A stretch of DNA of 64,000 bases from Pseudomonadota bacterium (GTDB lineage Bacteria; Pseudomonadota; Gammaproteobacteria; Burkholderiales; Thiobacillaceae). The stretch is taken from positions 100,570 to 164,569 of the forward strand of contig JAKQCX010000011.1 in assembly GCA_029558905.1 (NCBI GenBank). The letters run 5' to 3'. Positions 1 to 11,297 of the stretch are shown piece after piece (position 1 is the stretch's first letter; each line of letters starts with the position of its first letter). The notes under the pieces were generated by a model. The model was not told the origin of the DNA, did no database searches, and saw nothing but the letters and a program-made list of their open reading frames with translations. The position numbers and the translations under genes are program-made.

Positions 1-704
<704 letters not shown>

Positions 705-808
705 GTGAAAATCTCCGGAAGCGATGAAAAATGTGTGAACCCGCCCGTGTCTCGCATATGGGCGCGGGGTGTATGCGGCGAGCCTTTCCCCGGCTACGGA
801 AATCGCGC

Positions 809-1564
809 TCAGTGCCGCAGTTTATAGCCCGCGCGCAGCATCCACAAAGTGAGCAGGGACGCCACCAGGGCCGTGGGCACCACCACGGCCAGACTGAGTC
901 GGGGATCCACATCGGCGACGCCGAAAAAACCATAGCGGAAACCGTCGATCATGTAGAACACCGGGTTGAAGCGGGACATTCCCTGCCAGAAGTCCGGCAG
1001 GGAATGAATGGAATAGAACACGCCGGAGAGGAAGGTGAGAGGCATGATGAAGAAGTTCTGCACCCCTGCCAGATGATCGAATTTTTCGGCCCAGATGCCC
1101 GCCATCATGCCGATGCAGGAAAACACCACGCCTGCACCCACGCCAAACATCAGGATCCAGAGGGGATGGCGCAGATGCAGGTCCACAAACAACAGCCCCA
1201 CCATCAGCACCCCCACGCCGATCACCAGACCACGCACCAGGGCTGCCAGCACATACGCCATAAAGAATTCCAGATAGGACAGGGGTGGCAGCAGCACGAA
1301 CACGATGTTGCCGGTGATCTTGGACTGGATGAGGGAAGAGGAGGCGTTGGCGAAGGTGTTCTGCAGTACGGACATCATCACCAGGCCCGGCATGAGGAAG
1401 GCGGTATAGCCCACCCCGGGATACACCTGCACATGGGCCGCCAGCACATGGGCGAAGATGAGCAGATAGAGAAAGGCAGTGAGGATGGGGGCCGCCACGG
1501 TCTGCAGCAGCACCTTCCAGAAACGCAGGATCTCCTTCTTGAACAGGGTCCAGAAACCGATCAT
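809..1564 (-). CDS. ABC-2 type exporter permease (YadH-like)
   Basis: This 251-residue protein has about six hydrophobic segments and the ABC-2 permease layout. It begins with a cytoplasmic KKEILRFWK stretch before the first membrane helix, has a central SSLIQSKITGNIVFVLL loop, and carries the pattern MPLTFLSGVFYSIHSLP before the last helices, which is the conserved ABC-2 signature region. Its start overlaps the stop of the upstream ATPase gene by four bases, so the two form one exporter. The pair resembles E. coli YadGH, whose substrate is not known. The place between the mla genes and ibaG suggests an envelope role, but that is inference. Confidence 0.85.
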   Translation of the reverse strand: MIGFWTLFKKEILRFWKVLLQTVAAPILTAFLYLLIFAHVLAAHVQVYPGVGYTAFLMPGLVMMSVLQNTFANASSSLIQSKITGNIVFVLLPPLSYLEFFMAYVLAALVRGLVIGVGVLMVGLLFVDLHLRHPLWILMFGVGAGVVFSCIGMMAGIWAEKFDHLAGVQNFFIMPLTFLSGVFYSIHSLPDFWQGMSRFNPVFYMIDGFRYGFFGVADVDPRLSLAVVVPTALVASLLTLWMLRAGYKLRH

Positions 1565-2463
1565 GGTGCGGCCTCGCGCATGACCTTGAGGAACACGCTC
1601 TCCAGATCCGGCTTGCCCACCGTCAGGTCCCGCACCCCCACGCCGGCCTGGCGCAGTCCGGCAAGAATGCCTTCCAGCTCGGCGTAGTCCGGCAGGGCGA
1701 GCAGGTAACGGCCTGCCTCCCGTCCCCGCAGCCGGGCTTGCAGAAAGTCGGGCAGTTCCCCGTCAAGCACCAGCTCCAGATGACGTTCCGCCCCCGACTG
1801 CAATAGATTGGCCGTGCTGTCCAGGGCCACGATATGGCCCTCCTTCAACATGGCCACGCGCTGACACAAGGTTTCCGCTTCTTCCAGGTAATGCGTGGTG
1901 AGCAGGATGGTGTGCCCCCGCGCATTGAGCTGGTGGATGAAGGCCCACAGGGACTGGCGCAGTTCCACGTCCACACCAGCGGTGGGCTCGTCCAGAACGA
2001 TCACCGGGGGACGGTGCACCAGGGCCTGAGCCACCAGCACGCGCCGCTTCATGCCGCCGGACAGACGTCGAGTGTTGGTATCCGCCTTGTCCAGCAAGGC
2101 CAGATGACTCAGGAGCTCGTCGATCCAGGCGTCATCCCGCTTCAGACCGAAATAACCGGCCTGAAACTCCAGGGATTCCCGCACCGTGAAGAAGGGATCG
2201 AACACCAGTTCCTGCGGCACCACCCCCAGATTGCGGCGCGCCTGACGGTAGTGCCGCACCACGTCATGACCCATGACCTCGGCCGTACCCGCCGTGGCCC
2301 GGGTAAGGCCCGCCAGGATGCTGATCAGGGTGGTCTTGCCCGCGCCGTTGGGGCCCAGCAAGGCGAAGAACTCCCCCTGCTCGATGTCCAGGTCCACCCC
2401 GCGCAGCGCCTGGACCCGGGGAAAGCGCTTCTCCAGGCCGCGAATGCGGACCGCGCATGTCAT
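1561..2463 (-). CDS. ABC exporter ATP-binding protein (YadG-like)
   Basis: This 300-residue ATPase shows every nucleotide-binding motif: Walker A GPNGAGKTT near residue 38, the Q-loop VPQE, signature LSGGMKRR, Walker B VIVLDEPTAGVD and the H-loop TTHYLEEAE. A C-terminal region of about 90 residues follows the core, as in drug/polysaccharide-type CcmA/YadG subunits. The stop codon overlaps the start of the ABC-2 permease gene by four bases. It starts 12 bases after the end of mlaB, so it is probably transcribed with the mla operon. Substrate unknown. Confidence 0.88.
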   Translation of the reverse strand: MTCAVRIRGLEKRFPRVQALRGVDLDIEQGEFFALLGPNGAGKTTLISILAGLTRATAGTAEVMGHDVVRHYRQARRNLGVVPQELVFDPFFTVRESLEFQAGYFGLKRDDAWIDELLSHLALLDKADTNTRRLSGGMKRRVLVAQALVHRPPVIVLDEPTAGVDVELRQSLWAFIHQLNARGHTILLTTHYLEEAETLCQRVAMLKEGHIVALDSTANLLQSGAERHLELVLDGELPDFLQARLRGREAGRYLLALPDYAELEGILAGLRQAGVGVRDLTVGKPDLESVFLKVMREAAP

Positions 2464-2475
2464 GGCCAGTGGGGC

Positions 2476-2769
2476 TTACAGGTGCTCGGCCACGCCGTAG
2501 AGCTTGGCCAGACTGAGCAGGTCTTCGGGTATGGATCGGATCTGGACAGGTTGCTTCCGCGCCTGGGCATGGCGACGCAGGCTCAGGATCAGGCTGATGG
2601 CGGAGGAATCCATGTGTCCTACGCGGGACAGATCGATGGTCCCCACGCCCTGCTGCATGGCGGCCTTGCATTGCTCCAGCATGCGGGTGGCATGGGCCAG
2701 TGTCAGGTCGCCCTCGAGGAAGGCGACCCCATCCAGCAGATGCAGTTCGGCGCGGCTGTCCTGCTGCAT
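2476..2769 (-). CDS. mlaB: STAS-domain protein MlaB
   Basis: This 97-residue protein is a STAS domain. Its core is AFLEGDLTLAHA, then the switch-helix region IDLSRVGHMDSSAISLILSL, where the DSS serine/threonine position is typical of MlaB/SpoIIAA. MlaB binds the MlaF ATPase and is needed for activity of the MlaFEDB lipid transporter at the inner membrane. A longer frame exists upstream, but the ATG at 2769 gives the usual MlaB length and lies 7 bases after the mlaC stop, so it is preferred. It is the last mla gene in the order F-E-D-C-B. Confidence 0.85.
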   Translation of the reverse strand: MQQDSRAELHLLDGVAFLEGDLTLAHATRMLEQCKAAMQQGVGTIDLSRVGHMDSSAISLILSLRRHAQARKQPVQIRSIPEDLLSLAKLYGVAEHL

Positions 2770-2776
2770 CGGCGTA

Positions 2777-3391
2777 TCAGTTCGCGGTGGCCCTGTTGCG
2801 GCGCTGCAGGGCCGCAACAAGACCGTCTATACCGTTCTTGCGCACCTCGGAATTGAAGGAGTTGCGATACACGGTTACCAGGCTGACGTTGTCCACCAGC
2901 ACATCAAATACCTTCCAGTCGCCCGTGCGTTTCTCCATGCGGTAGTCGATGGGGATGGGAGGCGCGCCGGGCTTGCTGACCTCGGTATTTACCGTGACTT
3001 CGTCGGCTCCGGGTGCGGCCTTGAATGGCTTGAAGTCGATCCTGTAGTCCGCCACGCTGGAAATGGCGGAGGAATAGGTACGCACCAGCATGGTACGGAA
3101 CTCGTTCACCAGGGCCTGTTTCTGCTCCGCTGTGGCGCGCGGCCAGTTCTTGCCCACGGCCAGCTGGGTCATGTGCTCGAAATCGAAATTGGGCAGAACC
3201 TTCTGTTCCACCAGGCTCAGGATCTTGGCGTTATTCCCGTTCTTGATGTCCTTGTCCTGCTTGACGATGCGCAAGACCTCGTTGGTGGTGTTCCGGGCCA
3301 GCACGTCCGGTGCCACTTGGGCACGTGCCGGCGACGCCAGCAGCACGGCCACCAAGGCCGCCAGCATCCACGATGTCTTCCAGCGATACAT
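2777..3391 (-). CDS. mlaC: Periplasmic phospholipid-binding protein MlaC
   Basis: MlaC shuttles phospholipids between the outer-membrane MlaA complex and the inner-membrane MlaFEDB complex. The 204-residue product starts with a signal peptide (MYRWKTSWMLAALVAVLLA, cleavage near ARA-QVA). It has the family pattern VLPNFDFEHMTQLAVG and the C-terminal WKVFDVLVDNVSLV stretch that lines the lipid cavity. The ATG at 3391 is chosen over one 36 bases upstream because a good ribosome-binding site (GGAGAAAGGTGA) precedes it and the signal peptide then begins properly. The gene sits between mlaD and mlaB. Confidence 0.92.
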   Translation of the reverse strand: MYRWKTSWMLAALVAVLLASPARAQVAPDVLARNTTNEVLRIVKQDKDIKNGNNAKILSLVEQKVLPNFDFEHMTQLAVGKNWPRATAEQKQALVNEFRTMLVRTYSSAISSVADYRIDFKPFKAAPGADEVTVNTEVSKPGAPPIPIDYRMEKRTGDWKVFDVLVDNVSLVTVYRNSFNSEVRKNGIDGLVAALQRRNRATAN

Positions 3392-3455
3392 ATCTTCACC
3401 TTTCTCCGTCGTTATAACCTGGGCCACGCACGCCCGGGCCGGCCCTCATACCGGC

Positions 3456-3950
3456 TCAATCAGCCGCGCCCTTGCCTTCCGCACCCTTGCTTTCCGCGTC
3501 TTCGGCCTTGTTGTACAGGAACTGACCAATCAGATTTTCCAGCACTACGGCCCCCTGCGTCAGCTTCAGGCGATCACCCTCGGCCAGCATGCTGCTTTCG
3601 CCTCCCGCTTCCAGGGCGATGTACTGCTCACCCAACAGTCCGGAGGTCATGATGGACGCGCTGGTGTCCTTAGGAAACCTATAACGCGCATCCAGCCGCA
3701 TGGTTACCAGCGCCTCGTAAATCTGGTTGTCAAAACCGATTTCCACCACCCGTCCCACCACCACACCGGCGCTCTTCACCGGGGCACGCGGCTTGAGACC
3801 CCCGATGTTTTCGAATTCCGCCCGGACCGTATAGGTCTGTCCGCTCTCCAGACCGGTCATGTTGCCTACCTTGAGGGCCAGAAACAGCAGGGCACCCAGC
3901 CCCATCACCACGAAGATACCCACCCAGAGGTCAAGGGTCGCGCGCTGCAT
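3456..3950 (-). CDS. mlaD: MCE-domain lipid transport protein MlaD
   Basis: This 164-residue protein has one N-terminal membrane helix (WVGIFVVMGLGALLFLALKV) followed by an MCE domain: VRAEFENIGGLKPRAPVKSAGVVVG and later LLGEQYIALEAGG. MlaD forms a hexameric ring in the periplasm on top of the MlaE permease and hands lipid to MlaC. Length is close to E. coli MlaD (183), with a short charged C-terminal tail. It starts 2 bases after the mlaE stop, consistent with one operon. Confidence 0.93.
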   Translation of the reverse strand: MQRATLDLWVGIFVVMGLGALLFLALKVGNMTGLESGQTYTVRAEFENIGGLKPRAPVKSAGVVVGRVVEIGFDNQIYEALVTMRLDARYRFPKDTSASIMTSGLLGEQYIALEAGGESSMLAEGDRLKLTQGAVVLENLIGQFLYNKAEDAESKGAEGKGAAD

Positions 3951-3952
3951 GG

Positions 3953-4747
3953 TCAGACTCCGGAAAACATGAATGCGGTGAGAATGAAGTCCAGGCCCAG
4001 GATGGCCAGGGAAGAAGTCACCACCGTACGGGTGGTGGCACGGGACACTCCTTCGGCCGTGGGTGGGGCATCATAGCCCTCGAACAGGGCGATGGCCGTC
4101 ACGGCCACACCAAACACCACGCTCTTGATGACGCCATTGAGGATGTCTTCGCGCAGGTCCACGGCGGCCTGCATCTGGGACCAGAAGGATCCTTCATCCA
4201 CGCCGATCAGCACCACGCCCACCAAATAGCCACCGAAGATCCCCATGGCGGAGAACAGGGCCGCGAGCAGTGGCATGGAGATCACCGCGCCCCAGAAGCG
4301 CGGCGCCACCACGCGGGCAATGGGGTCCACGGCCATCATCTCCATGGCGGAGATCTGTTCCGTAGCCTTCATGAGGCCGATCTCGGCGGTGATGGCCGAA
4401 CCGGCCCGGCTGGCGAACAGCAGGGCCGCCACCACGGGCCCGAGTTCACGCACCAGTGACAGGGACACCAGAACGCCCAAGGCCTCTTCCGAACCATAGG
4501 TCTGCAGGGTCTCGTAGCCCTGCAGGCCCAGCACCATGCCCACGAACAGGCCCGATACGAGGATGATGATGAGGGACAGCACACCTGCGCTGAAGATTTC
4601 ACGTACGGTCAGCTGGAAACGGCCGAAGCTTTGCCCGGAGTGCAACAGGGTCAGGGCGAAAAAACGCGTGCCCGTACCGATGCGCCAGACGGAATTGATG
4701 ACCCGGGCGCCGATACGACGCAGGCCGGCGCGCGGCATGTCCATCAT
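3953..4747 (-). CDS. mlaE: Lipid ABC transporter permease MlaE
   Basis: MlaE is the inner-membrane permease of the retrograde phospholipid transporter. The 264-residue product has the family layout: an amphipathic N-terminus, five or six hydrophobic segments, and the conserved coupling region [20 protein letters not shown] followed by [17 protein letters not shown], where the EQISA segment contacts the ATPase. The start overlaps the mlaF stop by four bases. Two other Met codons lie within the first four residues, so the exact start is uncertain by a few codons. Confidence 0.93.
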   Translation of the reverse strand: MMDMPRAGLRRIGARVINSVWRIGTGTRFFALTLLHSGQSFGRFQLTVREIFSAGVLSLIIILVSGLFVGMVLGLQGYETLQTYGSEEALGVLVSLSLVRELGPVVAALLFASRAGSAITAEIGLMKATEQISAMEMMAVDPIARVVAPRFWGAVISMPLLAALFSAMGIFGGYLVGVVLIGVDEGSFWSQMQAAVDLREDILNGVIKSVVFGVAVTAIALFEGYDAPPTAEGVSRATTRTVVTSSLAILGLDFILTAFMFSGV

Positions 4748-5544
4748 GCCCGCAGCTCCAGATCATGGATGTAGGCTGGCGCCGGGTAATGGAAGGGCAC
4801 AGGCCCGTCTTCCTCGCCATGCACGAACTGATGCACAAAGGGTTCACGCGAGGCACGCAGCTGCTCCGGGGTACCTTCCGCGGCGATCACGCCCTCGGAA
4901 ACGAAATACACGTAGTCCACCATACGCAGGGACTCCTGAATGTCATGGGTCACCACGACGGAGGTGATGCCCAGGGTATCCGTCAGACGGCGAATCAGAT
5001 TGCCGGTCACCCCCAGGGAAATCGGGTCCAGACCGGCAAATGGCTCGTCATAGAGGATCAGACGCGGCTCCAGGGCAATGGCCCGGGCCAGGGCCACGCG
5101 TCGCGCCATGCCACCGGAGAGTTCTGCGGGCATCAAGGCATGTGCGCCCCGCAGACCCACGGCATTGAGCTTCATGAGCACCAGGTCGTGGATCATTTCC
5201 GCGGGCAGATCCGTGTGTTCCCGCAGCGGAAAGGCCACGTTGTCGAATACGGACATGTCGGTGAACAAGGCACCGAACTGGAACAGCATGCCCATGCGCC
5301 GGCGCAGCCGGTAGAGGCCCACGGCGTCGACGCGGCTCATGTCCACGCCATCCACACGCAACAGGCCCCTGGTGGGACGCAGCGCACCGCCGATCAGGCG
5401 CAACAGGGTGGTCTTGCCCCCCCCGGAGATGCCCATGATGGCAACCACCTGACCCCTTCTGGCGGTGAGGTTGATACCCTTCAGCACCAACCGCTCGCCA
5501 TAGGCGAAGGACAGATCTCGGATTTCAATCAGGTTATCGGACAC
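4744..5544 (-). CDS. mlaF: Lipid ABC transporter ATP-binding protein MlaF
   Basis: The 266-residue ATPase powers MlaFEDB. It has Walker [12 protein letters not shown], signature [13 protein letters not shown], Walker [14 protein letters not shown] and H-loop VVTHDIQES. The phrase GLDPISLGV after Walker B is typical of the MlaF/Ttg2A subgroup, and a C-terminal extension of about 25 residues is seen, the region that in E. coli MlaF reaches MlaB or the neighbouring subunit. It is the first gene of the mla operon. The upstream spacer of 65 bases before the DUF72-like gene may hold the promoter, but no clear boxes were recognised. Confidence 0.94.
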   Translation of the reverse strand: MSDNLIEIRDLSFAYGERLVLKGINLTARRGQVVAIMGISGGGKTTLLRLIGGALRPTRGLLRVDGVDMSRVDAVGLYRLRRRMGMLFQFGALFTDMSVFDNVAFPLREHTDLPAEMIHDLVLMKLNAVGLRGAHALMPAELSGGMARRVALARAIALEPRLILYDEPFAGLDPISLGVTGNLIRRLTDTLGITSVVVTHDIQESLRMVDYVYFVSEGVIAAEGTPEQLRASREPFVHQFVHGEEDGPVPFHYPAPAYIHDLELRA

Positions 5545-5609
5545 GGGTCAGGTTCGTGAGGCGGCGAGCCGCATTCTACAGGCGCAAGGCATGCAGGGGT
5601 ATGCGGGGC

Positions 5610-6083
5610 TCAGTCCGGCGCCGCAGCGCCCAGGAGCTGCAGCAACATGCGCACACGCTCCAGTTGCACCAGATCACCGTCCTCGCTGATGAGAAAGCGC
5701 GCCTGTGCAGAGGGCTGGCGCAAATGCGTGGTCAGTGTCCTGAGATCGCTCCGGGCATCGAACCAGACGATGCACTCATCCCGCGCAGGCAGGCACAAGG
5801 CCCTGTCATGCAAGGCTTGCGGCGGCGCCGTACCCGCATGCCCCTCCAGCAAGAACAGAAAATGTGCATGGGTGTCCTCACGCCACTGCAGGATGTCCTC
5901 CGCTGCCACCCCCCGCCAATGTGTCTCGGGCAGGAACACGCATGGAAACTGGGTATTGAAATAAGTCAGCCGCCATTCCGGCGGCATGTCCGCGGGATAG
6001 AAGCCGGCATCCCAGGTGGGCCAGTCCCAGCCCTTCACCCCCAGAAGGACTGGTGCCACATCCGTACTCACTGCCGATTGCAC
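5610..6083 (-). CDS. Short DUF72-like (YecE-related) protein, function unknown
   Basis: The proposed product has 157 residues and begins at a GTG (6083) preceded by GGAGCAAGGTC. Its N-terminal half reads VKGWDWPTWDAGFYPADMPP and then an aromatic-rich YFNTQF segment, which follows the pattern of the DUF72 family (GTSGW-x-YP-x-W-x-x-x-FYP, then L-x-YYA-x-F). Typical DUF72 proteins have about 240-300 residues, so this one keeps only part of that fold. The C-terminal half, with WFDARSDL and a Leu/Arg-rich end, was not matched to any domain. A longer in-frame reading to 6227 exists, but it would run into the promoter region of the divergent gene at 6251. No function is assigned. Confidence 0.6.
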   Translation of the reverse strand: MQSAVSTDVAPVLLGVKGWDWPTWDAGFYPADMPPEWRLTYFNTQFPCVFLPETHWRGVAAEDILQWREDTHAHFLFLLEGHAGTAPPQALHDRALCLPARDECIVWFDARSDLRTLTTHLRQPSAQARFLISEDGDLVQLERVRMLLQLLGAAAPD

Positions 6084-6157
6084 GACCTTGCTCCAGGAAC
6101 CATGTGGCTGTTTTGCTACAGAAATCCTTTCACCTAACCTGTGTAGGCTAACAGCTT

Positions 6158-6186
6158 TTGCGTAAATTAGGACATATCGATATTCT
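6158..6186 (+). promoter_or_regulatory. Possible sigma70-type promoter of the repeat-protein gene
   Basis: A TTGCGT hexamer at 6158-6163 and TATTCT at 6181-6186 are separated by 17 bases in an AT-rich patch that stands out from the surrounding GC-rich sequence. This would give a leader of roughly 55 bases before the gene at 6251, which has a good ribosome-binding site (AGGAG). Both hexamers are only partial matches, so the call is tentative. Confidence 0.35.
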
Positions 6187-6250
6187 TCGCACACAACGAA
6201 ATCGTTGCCCACCGCAGTAATCCACAAACCGTTTCAATCAGGAGATAGAG

Positions 6251-7042
6251 ATGAAAGTGAAAGTATTGGTCGCCTCCCTGCTGGTCGCCGCCGCGCCCGT
6301 CGCTTTTGCCAATGACGCCGCGCCCGCCCAGCCCGTTCCCCAGACCCCGGAAGCCTGGCTGCAGCGCATGACCGACTTCACCAAGAACATGTCGGCCTAC
6401 AAGGATCCCAAGGTGTTCGTGCCCTGGTTGAACGCCGTGACCGAGCCCGGCTTCTACACCACCATGGGCACCCACATGATGGATCCCGCCAACTGGCTGA
6501 ACATGATGGTCTCCATGACCCATCCCGGTGCCTACACCAACATGGCGCAGTGGGCCGATCCCAACATCTACATGAAGTGGCTGGCCGCCTCCCTGGACCC
6601 CAACTTCTACACCGCCGTGCTGACCCAGCTGACCGACCCGGGCAAGCTGATGCGCTGGGCCATGTCCCCCCTGGATCCCAAACTGTGGAACATGGCGCTG
6701 AACACCCTGAACCCCAACATGTACCTGAAGTGGATGATGTCGCCGCTCGATCCGCGCGTCCTGCAGCTGATGACGGCCCCGATCAATCCCAATCTGTACA
6801 TGGGCTGGCTGGGTGCTTCCATGAACCCCGCCTCCTATGGCGACATGTGGGCCGGCTTCATGAACCCCGCCAACTACAGCGTGCCCACCTTCAACCTGCC
6901 GACCGTACCGGTTGGCACCGCCGCCACGCCGTGGACCGTGCCTGCCCTGCCGGCTGGCACCTTCAACCCCTTCGATCCCAACTCCTGGACCAAGCTCTTC
7001 CCGGCACCGGCTGCCCCGGCTGCTGCCCCCGCCAGCAAGTAA
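6251..7042 (+). CDS. Secreted DP-x-x-Y-x-x-W repeat protein, function unknown
   Basis: The 263-residue product has a clear signal peptide (MKVKVLVASLLVAAAPVAFA, cleavage before NDAAP), so it is exported. From about residue 30 to 220 it is made of degenerate 12-13 residue units that start with Asp-Pro or Asn-Pro and then carry aromatic residues, for example DPNIYMKWLAASL, DPNFYTAVLTQLT, NPNMYLKWMMSPL and NPNLYMGWLGASM. Two units form a longer repeat of about 25 residues. The C-terminus is Pro/Ala-rich. Met, Trp and Tyr are unusually frequent. AGGAG precedes the ATG and a strong terminator follows, so it is a single-gene unit. Codon choice is strongly biased to preferred C/G-ending codons, as in abundant proteins. 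No known family was recognised; a structural or periplasmic matrix role is only a guess. Confidence 0.85.
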   Translation: MKVKVLVASLLVAAAPVAFANDAAPAQPVPQTPEAWLQRMTDFTKNMSAYKDPKVFVPWLNAVTEPGFYTTMGTHMMDPANWLNMMVSMTHPGAYTNMAQWADPNIYMKWLAASLDPNFYTAVLTQLTDPGKLMRWAMSPLDPKLWNMALNTLNPNMYLKWMMSPLDPRVLQLMTAPINPNLYMGWLGASMNPASYGDMWAGFMNPANYSVPTFNLPTVPVGTAATPWTVPALPAGTFNPFDPNSWTKLFPAPAAPAAAPASK

Positions 7043-7060
7043 TCGAAGGGTGCTCCCCGA

Positions 7061-7091
7061 AAACGGCTGCTTCGGCAGCCGTTTTTTTTTT
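7061..7091 (+). terminator. Strong intrinsic terminator
   Basis: A perfect stem CGGCTGC-TTCG-GCAGCCG with a stable UUCG loop is followed by a run of ten T residues. It ends the repeat-protein gene, 18 bases after its stop. Read on the other strand the stem ends in TTTT, so it may also stop transcription of cysS, whose stop lies at 7101. Confidence 0.95.
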
Positions 7092-7100
7092 GATTGCTGC

Positions 7101-8510
<1,410 letters not shown>

Positions 8511-8529
8511 GGTGTCACTTTGCCCGGGT

Positions 8530-10209
8530 TTATCTGCTCCAGGTGTCCTTCAGGCTCACGGTGCGGTTGAAGACGGGCCTGCTGCCCGGCACATGATCGA
8601 AACGGTCGGTACAGAAATAGCCCAGACGCTCGAACTGGTAGTGCTCCTCCGGCCGGGCCCGGACGGCCGCGGGCTCGACCCAGGCCTGCACCACCTGCAA
8701 GGAGTCTGGGTTGATGAAGTCCAAGAAATCCCGGTCCTTGTGGCCATCCGGCACTGGATCGGTGAACAGGCGATCATAGAGTCGCACCTCCGCCGTCACG
8801 GCATGGGCCGCGGACAGCCAATGGATGACTCCCTGCACCTTGCGCCCCTGGGGATTGCGCCCCAGGGTGTCGTGGTCGATGCTGCAGCGCAGCTCCACCA
8901 CCTGGCCATCCCCATCCCGCACTACCTCGTCACAACGGATGACGTAGGCATAGCGCAGGCGCACTTCCCCACCCAGGGTCAGACGCTGCCAGCCCGGAGG
9001 GGGCTCCAGGGCAAAATCATCCTGCTCGATCCAGATCTCCCGACCGATGGGCACCTCCCGCTCGCCGAACTCCGGGTGGTTGGGGTGGAAACCGGCTGTG
9101 CGGCTGCGGGTAAGCCCTTCCTGGTAGTTGCCAAGCACCACCTTCAACGGCTTGAGCACTGCCATGACCCGAGGAGCAGTATTTTCCAGATCTTCCCGCA
9201 TGCACGCTTCCAATACCGCCAGATCGATGACGTTCTCGCTCTTGGAGATACCGATGCGGCGGGCGAATTCACGGATGCCCGCGGGCGTATAACCGCGCCG
9301 GCGCATGCCATGGATGGTAGGCATGCGCGGATCGTCCCAGCCCGCCAGCAGCCCCTTGGACACCAGTTGCAACAGCTTGCGCTTGGAGGTGACGGTATAG
9401 CGCAGCTCCAGGCGGGAGAACTCGATCTGCCGCGGATGACAGGGCACGGGCAGGTTGTCCAGCACCCAGTCATAGAGGGGGCGATGGTCCTCGAACTCCA
9501 GGGTGCACAGGGAGTGTGTGATGCCTTCCAAGGCATCTGAGATGCAGTGGGTGTAGTCGTACATGGGATAGATGCACCAGGCATCCCCCGTGCGCATGTG
9601 ATGGGCCCGCTTGATGCGGTAGATGACCGGGTCCCGCAGATTGATGTTGGGGCTGGCCATGTCGATCCTGGCCCGCAGGGTACGGGCCCCGTCGGGAAAC
9701 TCCCCTGCCTTCATGCGCCGGAACAGGTCCAGGTTCTCCGCCACGGAGCGGTTGCGATAGGGACTGTCCCGCCCCGGCTCGGTGAGGGTGCCACGGGTCT
9801 CCCGGGTCTCCTCTGCGGTCAGGTCACAGACGAAGGCCTTGCCCTGCTGGATGAGCATCTCTGCGTAGTCGTAGAGCTGCTGGAAATAGTCCGAGGCCCA
9901 ACGCACCTCTCCATCCCACTGGAAGCCCAGCCAGCGTACGTCCTCCTGAATGGCGTTGGCGTACTCCTCGCTCTCCTTTTCTGGATTGGTGTCATCGAAG
10001 CGCAGGTTGCACTGGCCGGAATAATCCAGCGCCAGACCGAAGTTCAGGCAGATGGACTTGGCATGGCCTATATGCAGGTAGCCGTTGGGCTCAGGGGGGA
10101 AACGGGTAGAGATGCGCGTATGCTTGCCACTGTGCAGATCGTCTTCGATGATGGCGCGAATGAAGTGCTGTACGGCGGCAGGTGATGGCGGACGCGCATC
10201 GGGGCTCAT
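8530..10209 (-). CDS. glnS: Glutaminyl-tRNA synthetase
   Basis: This 559-residue class I synthetase charges tRNA-Gln. It shows [17 protein letters not shown] with the HIGH motif near residue 40, the KMSKS equivalent as VTSKRKL, and the GWDDPRMPT stretch shared with E. coli GlnS. The C-terminal beta-barrel region ends with [13 protein letters not shown] as in the family. The ATG at 10209 gives the normal N-terminus; the upstream in-frame Met at 10320 lies in the region of the divergent gene and was rejected. Presence of GlnRS fits a gamma- or betaproteobacterium. Confidence 0.97.
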   Translation of the reverse strand: MSPDARPPSPAAVQHFIRAIIEDDLHSGKHTRISTRFPPEPNGYLHIGHAKSICLNFGLALDYSGQCNLRFDDTNPEKESEEYANAIQEDVRWLGFQWDGEVRWASDYFQQLYDYAEMLIQQGKAFVCDLTAEETRETRGTLTEPGRDSPYRNRSVAENLDLFRRMKAGEFPDGARTLRARIDMASPNINLRDPVIYRIKRAHHMRTGDAWCIYPMYDYTHCISDALEGITHSLCTLEFEDHRPLYDWVLDNLPVPCHPRQIEFSRLELRYTVTSKRKLLQLVSKGLLAGWDDPRMPTIHGMRRRGYTPAGIREFARRIGISKSENVIDLAVLEACMREDLENTAPRVMAVLKPLKVVLGNYQEGLTRSRTAGFHPNHPEFGEREVPIGREIWIEQDDFALEPPPGWQRLTLGGEVRLRYAYVIRCDEVVRDGDGQVVELRCSIDHDTLGRNPQGRKVQGVIHWLSAAHAVTAEVRLYDRLFTDPVPDGHKDRDFLDFINPDSLQVVQAWVEPAAVRARPEEHYQFERLGYFCTDRFDHVPGSRPVFNRTVSLKDTWSR

Positions 10210-10322
10210 GATCTGAAGGCGGAAGGTGGGAGACGATTTTGAAATGTGTCCTGCGAAGGCTAGAATTCGCCAGGCCTTTTGCACCGATGCAGCCGCATAC
10301 AACCGCGAAAAGAATAGCACAG

Positions 10323-11297
10323 ATGTCTCTCACCCGTTTCTCCGCAGCCTTCCTGCTGTCACTCCTGTCGGCCGTCGCTCTGGCCGCACCATCCACCCTC
10401 CAGGATGCCACCCAGGCCATGCGCAAAGGCCAGAACGCCATAGCCCTGGACAAGGTCAACGCCTACCTGAGCAACAACCCCAAGGATGCGCAGGGGCGCT
10501 TCCTGAAAGGTCTGATCCTCACGGAACTGGGCCGTAATCCGGAAGCCATCAAGGTATTCACGGAGCTGACCGAGGACTATCCCGAACTGCCCGAACCCTA
10601 CAACAATCTGGCAGTGCTCTATGCCGCGCAGGCGGATTACGAGCACGCCAAGCAAAGCCTGGAAATGGCCATCCGCACCCATCCCAGCTATGCCACCGCA
10701 CACGAGAACCTGGGTGACATCTATGCCAAGCTCGCCTCCCAGGCATATGACAAGGCCATGCAACTGGACAAGGCCAACGTCTCGGCCCAGACCAAGCTGG
10801 CCCTGATCCAGGAGTTGTTCAGCCCGACGTCCCGCACGCCGGAAGAGACCAGGGCCCCGGCCAAGCCCGAACAGACTGCGCAGACCAGCCTACCCCAGGA
10901 ACCGGACCGGACCGCAGCTCCCCCGACCCAGCCCGGCGATTCCGGGTCCGTCGGTCCAGTACTCGCGCCAAAGGATGCCGTGCTGGCCACCGTGCATGCC
11001 TGGTCTACCGCCTGGTCAGGCAAGGATGTACGAACCTATCTGTCTTTCTACGATGCGGACTTCAAGACTCCACGCAACACCGACCGGGCCACGTGGGAGG
11101 CCATGCGTACCGACCGATTGACCACCCCCGAGTACATCAAGCTGGACATCAGCCAGATCAAGGTCAGCATCGAGGGTGACAGCGCGACCGTCCGTTTTCG
11201 TCAGCGCTATGAATCCAATACCTACAAGAGCAACGACTATAAAACCCTGATCCTGGTGCACCGGGATGGCGCCTGGAAGATACTCGAAGAGCGATGA
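10323..11297 (+). CDS. Periplasmic TPR protein with NTF2-like C-terminal domain
   Basis: The 324-residue product has a signal peptide ([21 protein letters not shown]) and then about four tetratricopeptide repeats (residues 25-165), with typical units such as [20 protein letters not shown] and [16 protein letters not shown] Pro/Thr-rich linker follows. The last 105 residues (from [16 protein letters not shown] to the end) look like an NTF2/SnoaL-like domain of the type found beside L,D-transpeptidases. The stop overlaps the start of the YkuD gene by four bases, so the two are translationally coupled and probably act together on peptidoglycan. The ATG at 10323 is chosen because it starts the signal peptide. 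The exact role is not known. Confidence 0.8.
   Translation: MSLTRFSAAFLLSLLSAVALAAPSTLQDATQAMRKGQNAIALDKVNAYLSNNPKDAQGRFLKGLILTELGRNPEAIKVFTELTEDYPELPEPYNNLAVLYAAQADYEHAKQSLEMAIRTHPSYATAHENLGDIYAKLASQAYDKAMQLDKANVSAQTKLALIQELFSPTSRTPEETRAPAKPEQTAQTSLPQEPDRTAAPPTQPGDSGSVGPVLAPKDAVLATVHAWSTAWSGKDVRTYLSFYDADFKTPRNTDRATWEAMRTDRLTTPEYIKLDISQIKVSIEGDSATVRFRQRYESNTYKSNDYKTLILVHRDGAWKILEER

Noticed and set aside
10239-10322. Longer N-terminus for the TPR protein
   Set aside because: It would place a charged leader before the signal peptide and overlaps the region needed for the glnS and TPR promoters.
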